Source: Knoxdaviesia capensis (lineage: Eukaryota; Ascomycota; Sordariomycetes; Microascales; Gondwanamycetaceae). From it: a DNA stretch of 64,000 nucleotides. The notes under the pieces are model-generated. The model was given only the letters and a program-made list of their open reading frames with translations, did not search any database and was not told the DNA's origin. Shown here in pieces: positions 34,249 to 45,066 of this stretch. Made by a program: the position numbers and the translations under genes. Numbering within the stretch: position 1 is the stretch's first letter; the number at the start of each line of letters is the position of its first letter. The stretch covers positions 673,755 to 737,754 of the forward strand of contig LNGK01000003.1 in the NCBI GenBank assembly GCA_001510575.1, in the 5' to 3' direction.

Positions 34249-34929
34249 TAGTGAGCCGGGATTTTATAAAGACGGTATCGGTCCGTTGGGCACTTGTATA
34301 TCTTTTTTTCCTCGATATTTTTCGTCGCGAGTTATGAACCTCGAAAACAAATGATAATGACCCCTTTTATATTGACTTTTGACTTGAAGAGTGTATGAAA
34401 GGCCTGGAACCGGGAAAGCCCTCGATGAATGGCCCACAGACCACACTCATTGCATGAAGATTGTGTGTGGGTGGTGCAAACGCGAATTTCTCTCAATTTT
34501 GGCACGTGACTTCGCGATCAACGCGTCCTACCGCGTCTTCGTGGTGGGGAGCTCCACGCAAAAATTGCCGGGGCACCGAAATCGCCCTTGCCTTTGCCTG
34601 CTCTGGCAAAAACAGTTCATTTTGTGGTTCTTGGAGCTCTTCCCCCCCTTTGCACCAAACAATCCAACCTCTTCCCATCTCAAAGTCACCGTTCAATATT
34701 TTCTTCTCTCCTTTCTGGTTGTTTTTTTGTCTTCTTCTCCACCCCCATCTTTCATACATTGACTCCCACACGCTCCAGTCTTCGTTCATTTGCTCGGCGC
34801 GTCTCGTGTCATCTCCTCCCACAATGCCACCAGAGTCTCTCGATCTGGTAGTGTACGTCACGGATAATCCTCAAGACCACCGAAAGTCAGAAACTAACAG
34901 TGAAATGTAGGACCAAGCTGATTGAAACA
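34249..34929. promoter_or_regulatory. Intergenic spacer and leader of the Eco1-like gene
   Basis: A pyrimidine-rich stretch at 34650-34820 precedes the start region. A short upstream frame begins at ATG 34824 (MPPESLDLVVYV...) and ends at 34910, 20 bp before the chosen start, so it could be a regulatory upstream ORF. Nothing else is evident. Confidence 0.5.
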
Positions 34930-35720
34930 ATGTCGTCGTCCTCTGAGAAAAAGCGACAGTATGTGGCCCCTATCTGCGTTGCATCGCCTCCCTCCTCAGC
35001 CAGGTCGGGCACTCTAGTGATGAGTATGCAGCTAACCTTACTTGTGTGTGCAGGCGTCCCCTCAGAACATACAGCAAGCGGTCTCTCCCCGAATCAGATA
35101 CAGACACCACCACCAAGCGTCGGCGGGTCCAATCCAACGCAACATCACCTGATCCCACGCCCCAGCCGATACCGGCGCCAGACAGCAGCACGACACCCAC
35201 AGCAGTCCCCAAGCAGTCGATCCTCAACTACTTCAAGCCGGCCCAGAAACTCCCAGTGCACCCTCCGACGCCCGCACCGTCAGACCCCGCAAGCCATGAC
35301 ACCGACACAGACACCGACGCCGACGATGCCGAGTCCACCTGCTCCTCGCCCCCTCCGCTCCCCGCCCCACGGACCCAGCCGCGCAGACCAGGCCGAATGC
35401 GCCTACGCCCCCATCACGCGCACGCCCAGCTCTCGTCGGATGGCGACTGTGGAGACTCGGGCACCGACGCCAGATCGAGCGGCGGTGGCGCGAGTGGCAG
35501 CGCGGCTGGCGTGCTCGTCAAGCGCCGGGCGTCGGCGCGCTTGCAGGCAGCCACGGTGCAGACCACGCTCAACCTGTCGAGCCAGGCGCCGTTCACCGAG
35601 TGCACGGTGTGCAACACGCTGTACAACCCGCTCCATGGGGGCGACGTCAAGTACCACGCCAAACGACACAAGGCGGCGGTGCGCGGCAAGCTGGCGGCGG
35701 CGGCGGCTACGACGGGGTGA
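34930..35720 (+). CDS. Eco1/ESCO-type zinc-finger protein lacking acetyltransferase
   Basis: Exons are 34930-34958 and 35054-35720 (95-nt intron, GTATGT...GTGCAG, CTAACC branch, phase 2); 231 aa. The N-terminus is basic (MSSSSEKKRQRPLRTYSKRS). A PCNA-interacting PIP box QSILNYFK follows at 64-71, and near the C-terminus QTTLNLSSQAPFTECTVC introduces a CX2CX14HX3H finger (C193, C196, H211, H215). The PIP box plus this finger is the signature N-terminal half of the cohesin acetyltransferase Eco1/Ctf7/ESCO, which acetylates Smc3 during S phase. The protein stops 16 residues after the finger, where the GNAT domain would start, and no GNAT-like sequence follows within 4 kb. It may be a non-catalytic PCNA-binding relative, a split gene, or a truncated one. 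Confidence 0.75.
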
Positions 35721-36271
35721 TGTGATGGATTTCGCTCTTGGGCTTCTTGCCTGGACCTAGACCCAGACCCAGACCCATACAGACCCAGTCCTGCAGCTCT
35801 GGCCTCGTACCCTCCCCTCTAGTCTCCGATCTCCCCCGTTCACACACAACACGATCACACATTCACACTCTTTGCTTTCTCCCAGTGTCCCCGCCCTCCT
35901 CAGATGATTCCTCACCCCCGCCCTCCTCCAATCTTCGCTCCCCATATACCCCATCTCCTCCTCCTCCTCATCTTCCCCCCACCCCCCGGCGGGCATTAGT
36001 TCTGGTCTGCGTCTAGACCGGTCTGACGAAAGCGTACATGAAGGTTGCATATTGGGTTTTGTCTTTTGGATGTATCTTGCTGTTTTATACCCCGGACTAC
36101 TGTTGCATTTTTGTTGCTCGTTTTATTATTTTTGCTTATTACTTTCCGCATTTCCTTAGTCGGTACAGACCAGGACGGCACGAACCAGACCATGGAGCTC
36201 GCACGAGCGGGAAGATCTCGTGAAGCACGGCAGGAAGTGAACTACCGAAGTTTGCCTCCATACGTGCATGT

Positions 36272-36278
36272 CCCCCCC

Positions 36279-36309
<31 letters not shown>
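36272..36309. repeat. C10 run followed by (CA)n microsatellite
   Basis: A homopolymer C run joins directly onto about 14 CA units in intergenic DNA. Confidence 0.9.
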
Positions 36310-36311
<2 letters not shown>

Positions 36312-37215
36312 GATCCATGGTAACGAGGCTCTTTTTTTGGTGAGGGCTCGGATGGCCGGACTTCCAGTGAGACGATCGGTGTGGAATTGGGGTCTTGGGG
36401 GGGTGGGTGTGTCGTTTGTCTCTGGCACCCACGCCGCGGATACCGAAAATGAGGCTCTCGCGGAACGAGCTCTTGCAGAGGGCTTGTTTCGAGCTACGGG
36501 AAGGCCACGGGACACAGGACCCAGGAGCAAAGCTTAACATAGCTTCCAACCTTGTCTTGAGCTCAGCTTCGTTTCCATAGCTTTGACGGTCGACTAAAAC
36601 GCTCAAGTACATACATAGCTTAGGAAACTATTTAGATACGTTTTCGAAATGAGATAATGAACAAAATCAGAAAGAGTCTACATTTAACATCCTTTTAAGA
36701 CCCGTGAAGATCCATTCTCGTGTCCGTCCCGCTGTGTCAAAGCGGGGGGCCCGGCTCGTGGCCTGCATTCCATCTAAATACGTGGTTTTCCTGTTTCTAG
36801 GGCCCGGCGAATAGCTGCCGGGCGGATGGCATCTGGACGCCAGTGCCGCAAGCAAGGAAGGGAGGCACAGGGAAAGAATGCAGAAGCAAAACTGGAACAG
36901 CAAAAAAGACAGCTACAGGCAACAACGAAAAGGGAACAGCTTTAAACACAGGATGGGAGAGGGGGGACCGGTGCATCCCCCATGCGCAGAGAAGAAAAAG
37001 CCGTACGTGCGCCCGAAGGTCGCGATGATGGTGCCCAGACAAACCGACAACCACGCCGGTGGCCCAAGGCTGAAAGAACGAAAACAAGGAAAGAAAATAT
37101 GCACGTATCATCAGCCAAGGACCACCAAAGAGAGGCATTTTTTTTTTCATGTCTCTCTAATTTGTGAGCCGATCTGGTGATAATCTGGCCGATAGAAGAT
37201 TCTTCGTCCAGCTCG

Positions 37216-37225
37216 GGTTAGGGTG
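37216..37225. promoter_or_regulatory. Telomere-like box (GGGTTAGGGT)
   Basis: A single-and-a-half TTAGGG repeat in the large gap upstream of phosphoketolase. Function is inferred only by analogy. Confidence 0.3.
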
Positions 37226-38297
37226 TGAGTGGGCGGGTTGGACGACGCCGCACAAAGCTACAGCCAGCCCCACCACAGCTCTGCTGTCTGTCTATCTGGC
37301 CCCTCTCACCATGTGCACTACGACACACCCAAAGGCGGATCTCCAACGCCAGACAAGGGCGCGGATGTCGCCGGGAACAAGCACCATCGTAACACTCGCG
37401 CCAAGCTGGAACGACATGTGGTCGTCGGCGTATCATTGGGCTGATGTGCGTGCTGGGGCGTTTTGCTTGCTTTCTGGACTCCGGGAAGATCGAAAGAGGA
37501 GGAGCCAGCACAAACGGGATGTGCGGTATGCCGGTCCGCAGGCGAGAGAACCGCCGCTTACAGGGGGGGGAGGGGCAGTGGAGAGAGATGTGTCGTCGTC
37601 TCTTTTTGAGTTGGAGAAACCGGGGCCTGGACCACCATACCCACCACGCACCAGACCCTCGGACGGAACCCTTCAGACTCTGCAAACCAGAGTGCAGGGC
37701 CTGGACAACGTGTGCTGCCTCTCTCTGGCTGGGCAAGGTTGGCGGAACATCGGAGCAGCCGACGTTGGAAATCGGCACGATAGAAGAAGAAGAAGAAAAG
37801 AAAAAATTGAACCAGGGAGGCGTAGAAACACGAGACAACAGCAGACCGCGATACAGCCAAAGGGGCGCGGGTAAGAGAGCAAGATACGACAGATACAGTT
37901 GGGAGAGATAGGAGGATGCCTCGCTTCGGACTACATGGAATGGACAAAGGTCCCCTCGACATCGTTAAACGGCCAACATCCCGCGTGGCGGCCAAGCTGG
38001 CAAGAGCGAGGCGGGCTTCGTGGAACAACGATCGTGAGATTGAGGCTCTGACGAAAGCTTGCCAGGGATGGTTGGAGGGGCATGTTCCTGAGATATTCGC
38101 CTCCCAACCGCCGCTTTCTGTGTGTGTGCGTGTGTGTGTGTGCCCTACAGCATCGGAAGAGGCCCAGGAGACAGACGGATAAGGAGAACGACCCGACCAG
38201 CGTTGCTAAGATTAGCCACAGCAAGCGACCCCAAAAAGAGAGCGAGCTGCAGTAGCTCCAGAGGCTGAGCGGAACCTAGATAATGGGACGGACGCAT

Positions 38298-38341
38298 GGA
38301 AAAGGTGGATTGCTGGAAAAGGTGGATTGCTGGAAAAGGTG
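38298..38341. repeat. 17-bp direct repeat, about 2.6 copies
   Basis: The unit GGAAAAGGTGGATTGCT is repeated exactly twice and then partially. It is the only short tandem array of mixed sequence in this gap. Confidence 0.85.
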
Positions 38342-39747
38342 ACACGACCGCCAAGATCGTTCGATATGCCGGTTGATCTCCGGCAGAAGCCGGTCCAGAC
38401 CGATGCACAGTGAGCGGAGTACGAGGGTCCACTGTGTGCATTCTGCACGCCTTCCCTGCAGAGAACAGTGTGAAGACACGGCAATTCCCACCGTGCACCC
38501 ACCCGTCAACTTGTACGATGGGGTTCCTGTTGTTCTTTTTCCCTCCCAGAACTTTATCGTCTGTCATGGTGCAGGAATCAGGATAGCCAGATACAATCAG
38601 ACCACCTTTTCCATCGTTCTGTTTTCTTTTCTTTTCTTGTCTATATGCTTTGTCATTTCTCCAAATATTGTATCGCATTGACGATGTGATGGTCAAAGAT
38701 GCCAGAGCTTGCAGAACTCCCGGGGCGTGTATGTGTTATGTGTTACTTCCTCTTTCGAGAGAGGGGGGCTGTTTCCGTGCCCAATGCAATTGTTGCCGGC
38801 GTCCCCGTTCTTGATCGCGCGTCGTGCTCTGGCGCGGTGATTGTATTGGGATGTTTTGTTTGTTGGTTGCATTTCTTGGGCTCTTGGGGTCCGGTCCTGA
38901 ACGTGCTCTCAACCTGCGTCATCGCTCGTGGTGGTGGCAGCTTCTAGTGGCGTTTTGGGTGAGGAGAAAGCTCTTAGCTTCAGTGCTGGGTCGCCTGTCG
39001 GGGCCGCGCTAAGATACCACAGAGTTGAGTCCATCAGGGTTGGGTTTGCCCGCTGATATCGGGGTACGGGTGAGACCGTGGCCAACTGCTCTCGGTTTCC
39101 AGTTGGCAACACACAAACACACTCAACAAACAGGTACCAGTACAAGAGGCTCGAGGAACCGAACGCCCACAATCACCAGCACAGCCAGGCGCGGGATTTG
39201 ATTGACGAACAAACCCTGGCGAGCCTAGACAACCGACACTGAATCGGGCCACCCAAAAGCCATGCCACCTTCTGGCCGGTTTTGCGTGTTGAAAATCGGA
39301 GCATCGGCGGCCTGGGCCGACATCCACCACCAGCTTCTTATACGAGGATATGTGGGACAGACATGACACACTCACACACACACCCACTGAAAGTTACAGT
39401 GGTCTTTCACGTTCCCTCGCCCATGCTCTCTCTTGTCTCTCCCCATGCCACCCTAGCAATTGCGCCGTGCCTGTTCTTCCAGCCGAACCAAAGTCACTGC
39501 AATGCGCCGTCGTCTGCAAACGGGCTTTTGGATCCAGCCAGATGAGGTCAGTCTAACGTCGACAGGGGGGAAGGAGGAGAGGAAAAAAAAAAAAAAAAGA
39601 AGGCAAGAGCTATAGTGGGGGAGGGGCACCTAGGTAGCTTCGGTCTGCGTCGCTCTTGCCTTTGCTGGTGTACGTATCTCCGGTTCTGTGTAAGATTCTC
39701 TCGCTCGCTCTTGCTTTCTCTGCTCTCTCGCTCCTGCTCTTTTGTGA

Positions 39748-39755
39748 TATATAAA
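39748..39755 (+). promoter_or_regulatory. TATA box of the phosphoketolase gene
   Basis: TATATAAA stands about 310 bp before the start codon and is followed by a long C/T-rich leader with CATCAT/CAACAT repeats. This is the layout of a strongly expressed fungal metabolic gene. The transcription start itself cannot be seen. Confidence 0.5.
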
Positions 39756-40058
39756 GCCGGACCTCGATCGCCGGATCTGGTAGGTTTTCCTTCTTTCCTC
39801 CTTCCCTTTCGTTTTCATCATCATCATCAACATCAACATCATCAACAACTACCAATTCACTCCTGCCTTTTTTAACATCTACCCCCAATTCCTCCTTCCC
39901 TTTCTTTTTTCTTCCCCTCTTCTCTCTTCTGGATTACATAATCCTCAACATCATCATCATCATCTTCTTCATCAACTTCTCTCTCTTCCTCTTCTTTATA
40001 TATCTTCACCCTCTTCTACTACCACACGTATTGTGTCTGTGTTTCCCCTACCCCCACA

Positions 40059-42506
40059 ATGATTCCAGGCATGGCCGACGTAGAGTCAATCCAGCCCTTT
40101 GGCAAGGCTCGCTCCACCATCAAGGGAGAGCCGCTGTCCAAAGATGAAATCCGCAAATACAACGACTTCTTCAAGGCCAGCTTGTATCTCTCGCTCGGTA
40201 TGATCTACCTGCGCGAGAACCCGCTGCTCAGGCTTCCTCTGGCCAAGGAGCAGCTCAAGAAGCGTCTGCTCGGTCATTTCGGCTCCGCCCCGGGCCAGAT
40301 CTTCACGTGGATGCACTTCAACCGCTTGATCAAGAAGTACAGCCTCGATGCCTTCTTCGTGTCCGGCCCCGGCCACGGCGCCCCCGCCGTGCTGTCTCAG
40401 AGCTGGCTCGAGGGCGTCTACGGCGAGGTGTACCCCGAAATGACCAACGACGAGGAGGGCCTGCAAAAGTTCTTCAAGCAGTTCTCCTTCCCCGGCGGCA
40501 TCGGCTCGCACGCCACCCCCGAAACCCCGGGCTCGATCCACGAGGGTGGAGAGCTCGGCTACTCGCTGTCGCACGCCTTTGGCAGCGTCTTCGACCACCC
40601 CAACCTGATTGCCCTGACCATGGTCGGCGACGGTGAGGCCGAGACCGGCCCGCTGGCCACCTCCTGGCACAGCAACAAGTTCCTGAATCCCATCACCGAC
40701 GGTGCCGTCCTGCCCGTGCTCCACCTCAACGGCTACAAGATCAACAACCCCACCATCCTCGCCCGTATCACCCACAAGGAGCTTGAAAACATGTTCCTCG
40801 GTCTCGGCTGGCAGCCGTACTTCGTCGAGGGCGACGACCCCGACACCATGCACCAGGCCATGGCCGCCACCCTCGAGCAGTGTGTGGTGGAGATCCGCAA
40901 GTACCAGTCTGAGGCCCGCGCCTCCGGCAAGGCCGTGCGCCCCATGTGGCCCATGATTGTCCTCCGCAGCCCCAAGGGCTGGACCGGCCCCCGCAAGCTT
41001 GACGGCAGATACCTCGAGGGCTTCTGGCGTGCCCACCAGGTCCCCATCACCGACCCGGTCACCAACCCCGCCCATCTGCATATCCTCGAGGAGTGGATGC
41101 GGTCGTACGAGCCGGAGCGTATCCTCCCCAACGGCCAGCTCCTGCCCGAGCTCCGCGAGCTGTGCCCCACCGGCCACAGCCGCATGAGCGCCAACCCCGT
41201 GACCAACGGCGGCATCGTGCGCAAGCCGCTCAAGATGCCCGACTTCCGCGACTACTCCATCTCCGTTGAGCGTTCGGGAGGCACCATGGCCGGCAGCATG
41301 ACCAACATGGCCGGCTTCCTGCGCGACATCATTGCCCGCAACCCCACCAGCTTCCGTCTGTTCGGCCCCGACGAAACCGAGTCCAACAAGCTCAGCAAGG
41401 TGTTCGAGGCCGGCAAGAAGGTGTGGATGGGCGAGTACTTCGAGGAGGACCTGGACGGCGGCAACCTGGCTCCCGATGGCCGTGTCATGGAGATGCTTTC
41501 CGAGCACACCGTGGAGGGCTGGCTCGAGGGCTACATCCTCAGCGGCCGCCACGGCATGCTGAACAGCTACGAGCCCTTCATCCACGTCATCGACTCCATG
41601 GTCAACCAGCACTGCAAGTGGATCGAGAAGTGCCTGGAGGTTGAGTGGCGCGCCAAGATCTCGTCGCTGAACATCCTGCTTACCGCTGTTGTGTGGCGTC
41701 AAGACCACAACGGCTTCACCCACCAGGATCCCGGTTTCCTCGATGTGGTGGCCAACAAGAGCCCCGAGGTTGTCCGCATCTACCTGCCTCCCGATGGAAA
41801 CTGCCTGCTGTCCGTCATGGACCACTGCTTCCGCTCTTCCAACTACGTCAACGTGGTGGTTGCCGACAAGCAGGAGCATCTGCAGTACCTGACCATGGAA
41901 GAGGCCATCGAGCACTGCACCAAGGGCATCGGCATCTGGCCCCAGTTCAGCACCGACGCCGGTGTCGAGCCCGACCTGATCATGGCATCGTGCGGTGACA
42001 TCAGCACCCACGAGTCGCTCGCCGCCATCGACCTGCTCCTGCAGCACTTCCCCGACCTCAAGATCCGCTGTGTCAACTGCGTCGACCTGTTCAAGCTGAT
42101 CTCGCCCAGCGACCACTCGCACGGTCTCACCGATGCCGAATGGATCAGCCTGTTCACCGCCAACACGCCGGTGATCTTCAACTTCCATAGCTACCCGTGG
42201 TTGGTGCACAGACTCACCTACAAGCGTCCCGGCAGCCACAACCTGCACGTGCGCGGCTACAAGGAGAAGGGCAACATCGACACCCCGCTCGAGCTGGCCA
42301 TCCGCAACCAGACCGACCGCTTCAGCCTGGCCATCGACGCCATCGACCGCATCACGCGCCTGCAGAACGTCGGTGCCTCCGCCCGCCAGGACCTGCTCAA
42401 CGCCCAGATCCGCGCGCGCAACGAGGCCTTTGAGGTTGGCATGGACCCTGACTTCCTGAAGAACTGGCAGTGGCCCCGCAGCGGACTGTGGAACAAGTCC
42501 GCCTAA
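40059..42506 (+). CDS. Xylulose-5-P/fructose-6-P phosphoketolase
   Basis: Single-exon gene, 815 aa, close to the usual ~800. It is a thiamine-diphosphate enzyme (EC 4.1.2.9/4.1.2.22) that splits xylulose-5-P or fructose-6-P with phosphate into acetyl-P plus glyceraldehyde-3-P or erythrose-4-P. The family signatures are present: ending in FGSAPGQIF then W, VSGPGHGAPAVLSQSWLEG, FPGGIGSHATPETPGS, the cofactor-binding GDGEAETGPLATSWHSNKF, LRSPKGWTGPRKLDG, FGPDETESNKL and HQDPGFLDVVANKSPEVVRIYLPPD. The start MIPGMADVESIQPFG fits the family N-terminus; a second ATG four codons on (40071) is equally possible. Strong C-ending codon bias suggests high expression. No acetate kinase or phosphotransacetylase gene lies nearby. 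Confidence 0.97.
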   Translation: MIPGMADVESIQPFGKARSTIKGEPLSKDEIRKYNDFFKASLYLSLGMIYLRENPLLRLPLAKEQLKKRLLGHFGSAPGQIFTWMHFNRLIKKYSLDAFFVSGPGHGAPAVLSQSWLEGVYGEVYPEMTNDEEGLQKFFKQFSFPGGIGSHATPETPGSIHEGGELGYSLSHAFGSVFDHPNLIALTMVGDGEAETGPLATSWHSNKFLNPITDGAVLPVLHLNGYKINNPTILARITHKELENMFLGLGWQPYFVEGDDPDTMHQAMAATLEQCVVEIRKYQSEARASGKAVRPMWPMIVLRSPKGWTGPRKLDGRYLEGFWRAHQVPITDPVTNPAHLHILEEWMRSYEPERILPNGQLLPELRELCPTGHSRMSANPVTNGGIVRKPLKMPDFRDYSISVERSGGTMAGSMTNMAGFLRDIIARNPTSFRLFGPDETESNKLSKVFEAGKKVWMGEYFEEDLDGGNLAPDGRVMEMLSEHTVEGWLEGYILSGRHGMLNSYEPFIHVIDSMVNQHCKWIEKCLEVEWRAKISSLNILLTAVVWRQDHNGFTHQDPGFLDVVANKSPEVVRIYLPPDGNCLLSVMDHCFRSSNYVNVVVADKQEHLQYLTMEEAIEHCTKGIGIWPQFSTDAGVEPDLIMASCGDISTHESLAAIDLLLQHFPDLKIRCVNCVDLFKLISPSDHSHGLTDAEWISLFTANTPVIFNFHSYPWLVHRLTYKRPGSHNLHVRGYKEKGNIDTPLELAIRNQTDRFSLAIDAIDRITRLQNVGASARQDLLNAQIRARNEAFEVGMDPDFLKNWQWPRSGLWNKSA

Positions 42507-43275
42507 GCCACACACCTCAGGCGCACATCAGATTGTCACAACAACTTTTCTAATACGCTGCATGAAAAACGATGTGGGATTTCGTTATTTAAACTTTCTA
42601 GAAGGACTGGCCTATTTTATTATTATCATCACATCTCAACTATAGGGGGTCGTCTGTTCCAGACCTGTTCAGATTTCTTTGGTCTTGTTTCTGTTTTTTT
42701 TTTTTTTTTTAGTTTCCGCTCAATGATTGTGGAGTTGTTTCCTTTTCTGTTCATGAAGGTTTTGATGTTTCCTCGGACACGTACGCATTGTTTGAATTTT
42801 ACTACATTTTTTTCTCCTTGGCTTTTTTGTGATATGCAGGCATCTGATTTCAAAGTGGTTGCTTCAGCTGTTCCAACTCACTTTCTGACTCCCGGATTTG
42901 TGTGTGTGTGCTGGTCCTGCGAGTGGCGATACGAGAGTGCATCTTCTTGAAGCGAGCCCACCTTGGCTTTCCGCATACCCGTATCTGGCAGGTTGCTCCC
43001 CAGCCCCCAATTCGCAGCAGCAGCATCTCCTCCGGTGTTGCATCCGCCGGACCCGAAGATCTGCCGGACACGAGAATCAATCTGTCAGACGAGGAGAGAA
43101 ATGGCTCGGAGACTTCGGCAGATTCCCACGGTTTCCCCCTCCCATTATGTCCAAGATGTGAATGGAAAATGCAAACCTTGGTTCTTGATAGAAACAAAAC
43201 ATCCGATCCATCAGACCACACTGTGCTTCTCCCAGACTCTCCGAACACACTTCTCCCAGTGTCCCCGAACAACAC
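42507..43275. other. Intergenic spacer
   Basis: T-rich 3' flank of phosphoketolase (T17 run near 42695) and the upstream region of the LRR-like gene. A frame through 42902-43366 could hide an upstream exon of that gene, but no clear start and splice pair was found. Confidence 0.5.
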
Positions 43276-44580
43276 ATGCATATGCAGGCTGCAGAGAGTT
43301 CCGCTGCAGCAATGCTGGTCCGCATCCCGGCCTTCGTGCTCGACACGCGCCACCCGTGGATCCTAGCCGACCCGCTCAGACTCGCCGCGACGCCGGCCGC
43401 CGCGTCACTCCTCACGGCGCTCGACTCACCCATCCGGCCCCCTCCACCCGCCGGCGACGAGGGGGAGGCCGCGGAAACGACCAGCAGCGCCACTACGTAC
43501 CCGCGCGACCTGTTCCACCACCTGCGCATCGACAACAACAGCGCGGCCTTCACGGACAGAGAGCCGCCGGCGGCCGGCTGGGCGATGCTGGGCGCGCGGA
43601 TCGCTGAGATACACGCGAGTCCGGCGGCGTTGGCCGATGTGCGCAGCTTGACGCTGGACATCTACGTGCACTCGCCCACGGCCAGCGCCGACCCCTCGCT
43701 CGCAGAGGACGCCGCCTCCCCGCCGGAGGAGCTCGGCGCCGCGCTGGCGGACATCCTGCCGCGCATGCCGCACCTCACGCGCCTGGAGATCGCGATCCCG
43801 GCGGCCGCGGCGCGGGTGCTGCGGCCCGCGCTGCAGGACGTGCGGCTGGCGGGCGTGCGCAGCGTCGCAGTGGCGCCGGGGTGCGCGTACGCGCTGCGCA
43901 TGTGTCCCGGCGCAGCAAGCGTCGAGCTGGCGGGCGATCTGGCCGACCGGTGGGTGCCGTTTGCGGGCGAGGAGCTGTACCCCGCGGATTTCCGCGTCGA
44001 CGCCGTGCGGGAGGTGGCGGGGTGTGGGGGTGTGCTGAGTCTGGTTACGGGGGGCAATTTGCCGTGGGATGGGGCGTTTATGCAGTGTAAGTCGTTCCTT
44101 GGGGCGTTTCTTGCAGGACTTGGGGAGAGGTGATTTGATGGCTGACCTTTTTGGGGGGGACACAGTGGTTGTTGAGGCTGTTCCCGCCCTCCAGACGCTC
44201 GCGATTGGGCGTATGCGTGCCTGGGACGCCGAGCACGAGGAGGGCGACGCCGTGCTGCCCGTAAGTTTCTCTCCTTCTCCTTCTCCCTCCATCCTCCATT
44301 CTCAACACTCCGCCCTCTCTTGGATGATTATCAACTAACCGCGCAAAAGCAAATCCTCGGCCTCCTCGGCCTCCTCCCCAACCTCGCCCACCTGCGGCTC
44401 CCGCCGCCATGGCAGTTCGGCGCAGGCACCCGCGGCCCGCGGTGCGGCACGCCATACACAATGCCGGGCGGCGACCGGCTGCTGCAGGCGCGGCGCGAGG
44501 AGCAGCAGCGCGAGCGCGAGGCGGTCGAGGCGGCGGTGCGGGCGGCGTTGCCGGGTTTGAAGAGCGTTGAGATTGATTAG
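43276..44580 (+). CDS. LRR/F-box-like protein of unknown function, 378 aa
   Basis: Exons are 43276-44086, 44166-44260 and 44350-44580, with introns of 79 nt (GTAAGT...ACACAG) and 89 nt (GTAAGT...AAAAG, CTAACC branch). Phases agree throughout. The protein is Leu/Ala-rich and shows leucine-spaced stretches (VRSLTLDIYVHS, MPHLTRLEIAIPAAA, ALQTLAIGRM, LLGLLPNLAHLRLPPP) resembling irregular LRRs of fungal F-box-family hypotheticals. No F-box itself is recognisable. The C-terminus is charged (RREEQQREREAVEAA). The start is uncertain: ATGs occur at 43276, 43282 and 43312, and an upstream exon is possible. Confidence 0.65.
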
Positions 44581-45066
44581 GGGGTGGGAGTGTTGGCTGG
44601 ATAATAGATGTATGACGGAGGAATTCGTTCTGGTTTCTGGAAATGCTTAATGAAAAACAGAAGAATATTCTTCACGCGTTCAGAAGTGAAGATCTGCCGT
44701 GTTCTGTAGCGTTAACCCTGATATGGTCAAACGTAGTTAGGGTTTAGAGTTCCTCTGCCAGCTGCCGCCACCCTCTGGCAGCTGGCACTTAAAGCCCACG
44801 CCAATATCGCACGCCCAATCGCGTTCATGAACGCGTCCGGTGACTTTTTCTTCCCTACTCACCACCGTGATTGACCTTCTCCAGTACCATTTCCCTTCCA
44901 CTCTCACGACTCAATTCCTACTCCGAACCCCCATTTGACCTCTCTCTCACAATACTCACACACAGGAACCGGTCCTTCAACACTCGTATCGCATAAATTT
45001 CCACAGTCTCCCCCTTCTCGGCACCCCCCATCGATCGCCCGTTCCTAGGGCCGCACATCCGCCATC
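44581..45066. promoter_or_regulatory. FEN1 promoter with telomere-like boxes
   Basis: The gap contains GTTAACCCT at 44711-44719 and GTTAGGGTTTAG at 44736-44747, a palindromic-like pair of telomere-type boxes about 320 bp before the FEN1 ATG. MCB-like ACGCGT-related cores also occur (CACGCGTT near 44675, AACGCGTCC near 44830). These are typical of S-phase gene control in yeasts. A C/T-rich leader follows. Confidence 0.45.

Larger units (their letters stand above)
35721..40058. other. 4.3-kb intergenic region; promoter and leader of phosphoketolase
   Basis: No convincing gene. Contents: C/T-rich stretch 35850-35990, a C-run plus (CA)n microsatellite at 36272-36309, TG repeat near 38120, 17-bp direct repeats at 38298-38341, a telomere-like box at 37216-37225, an A15 run near 39590, and a strongly pyrimidine-rich leader from about 39780 to the phosphoketolase ATG. 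Numerous 60-240-codon frames have no domain signs. Confidence 0.6.

Noticed and set aside
40086..42515. 809-codon minus-strand reading frame
   Set aside because: It is the antisense shadow of phosphoketolase, kept open by GC-rich third positions; it has no recognisable domains.
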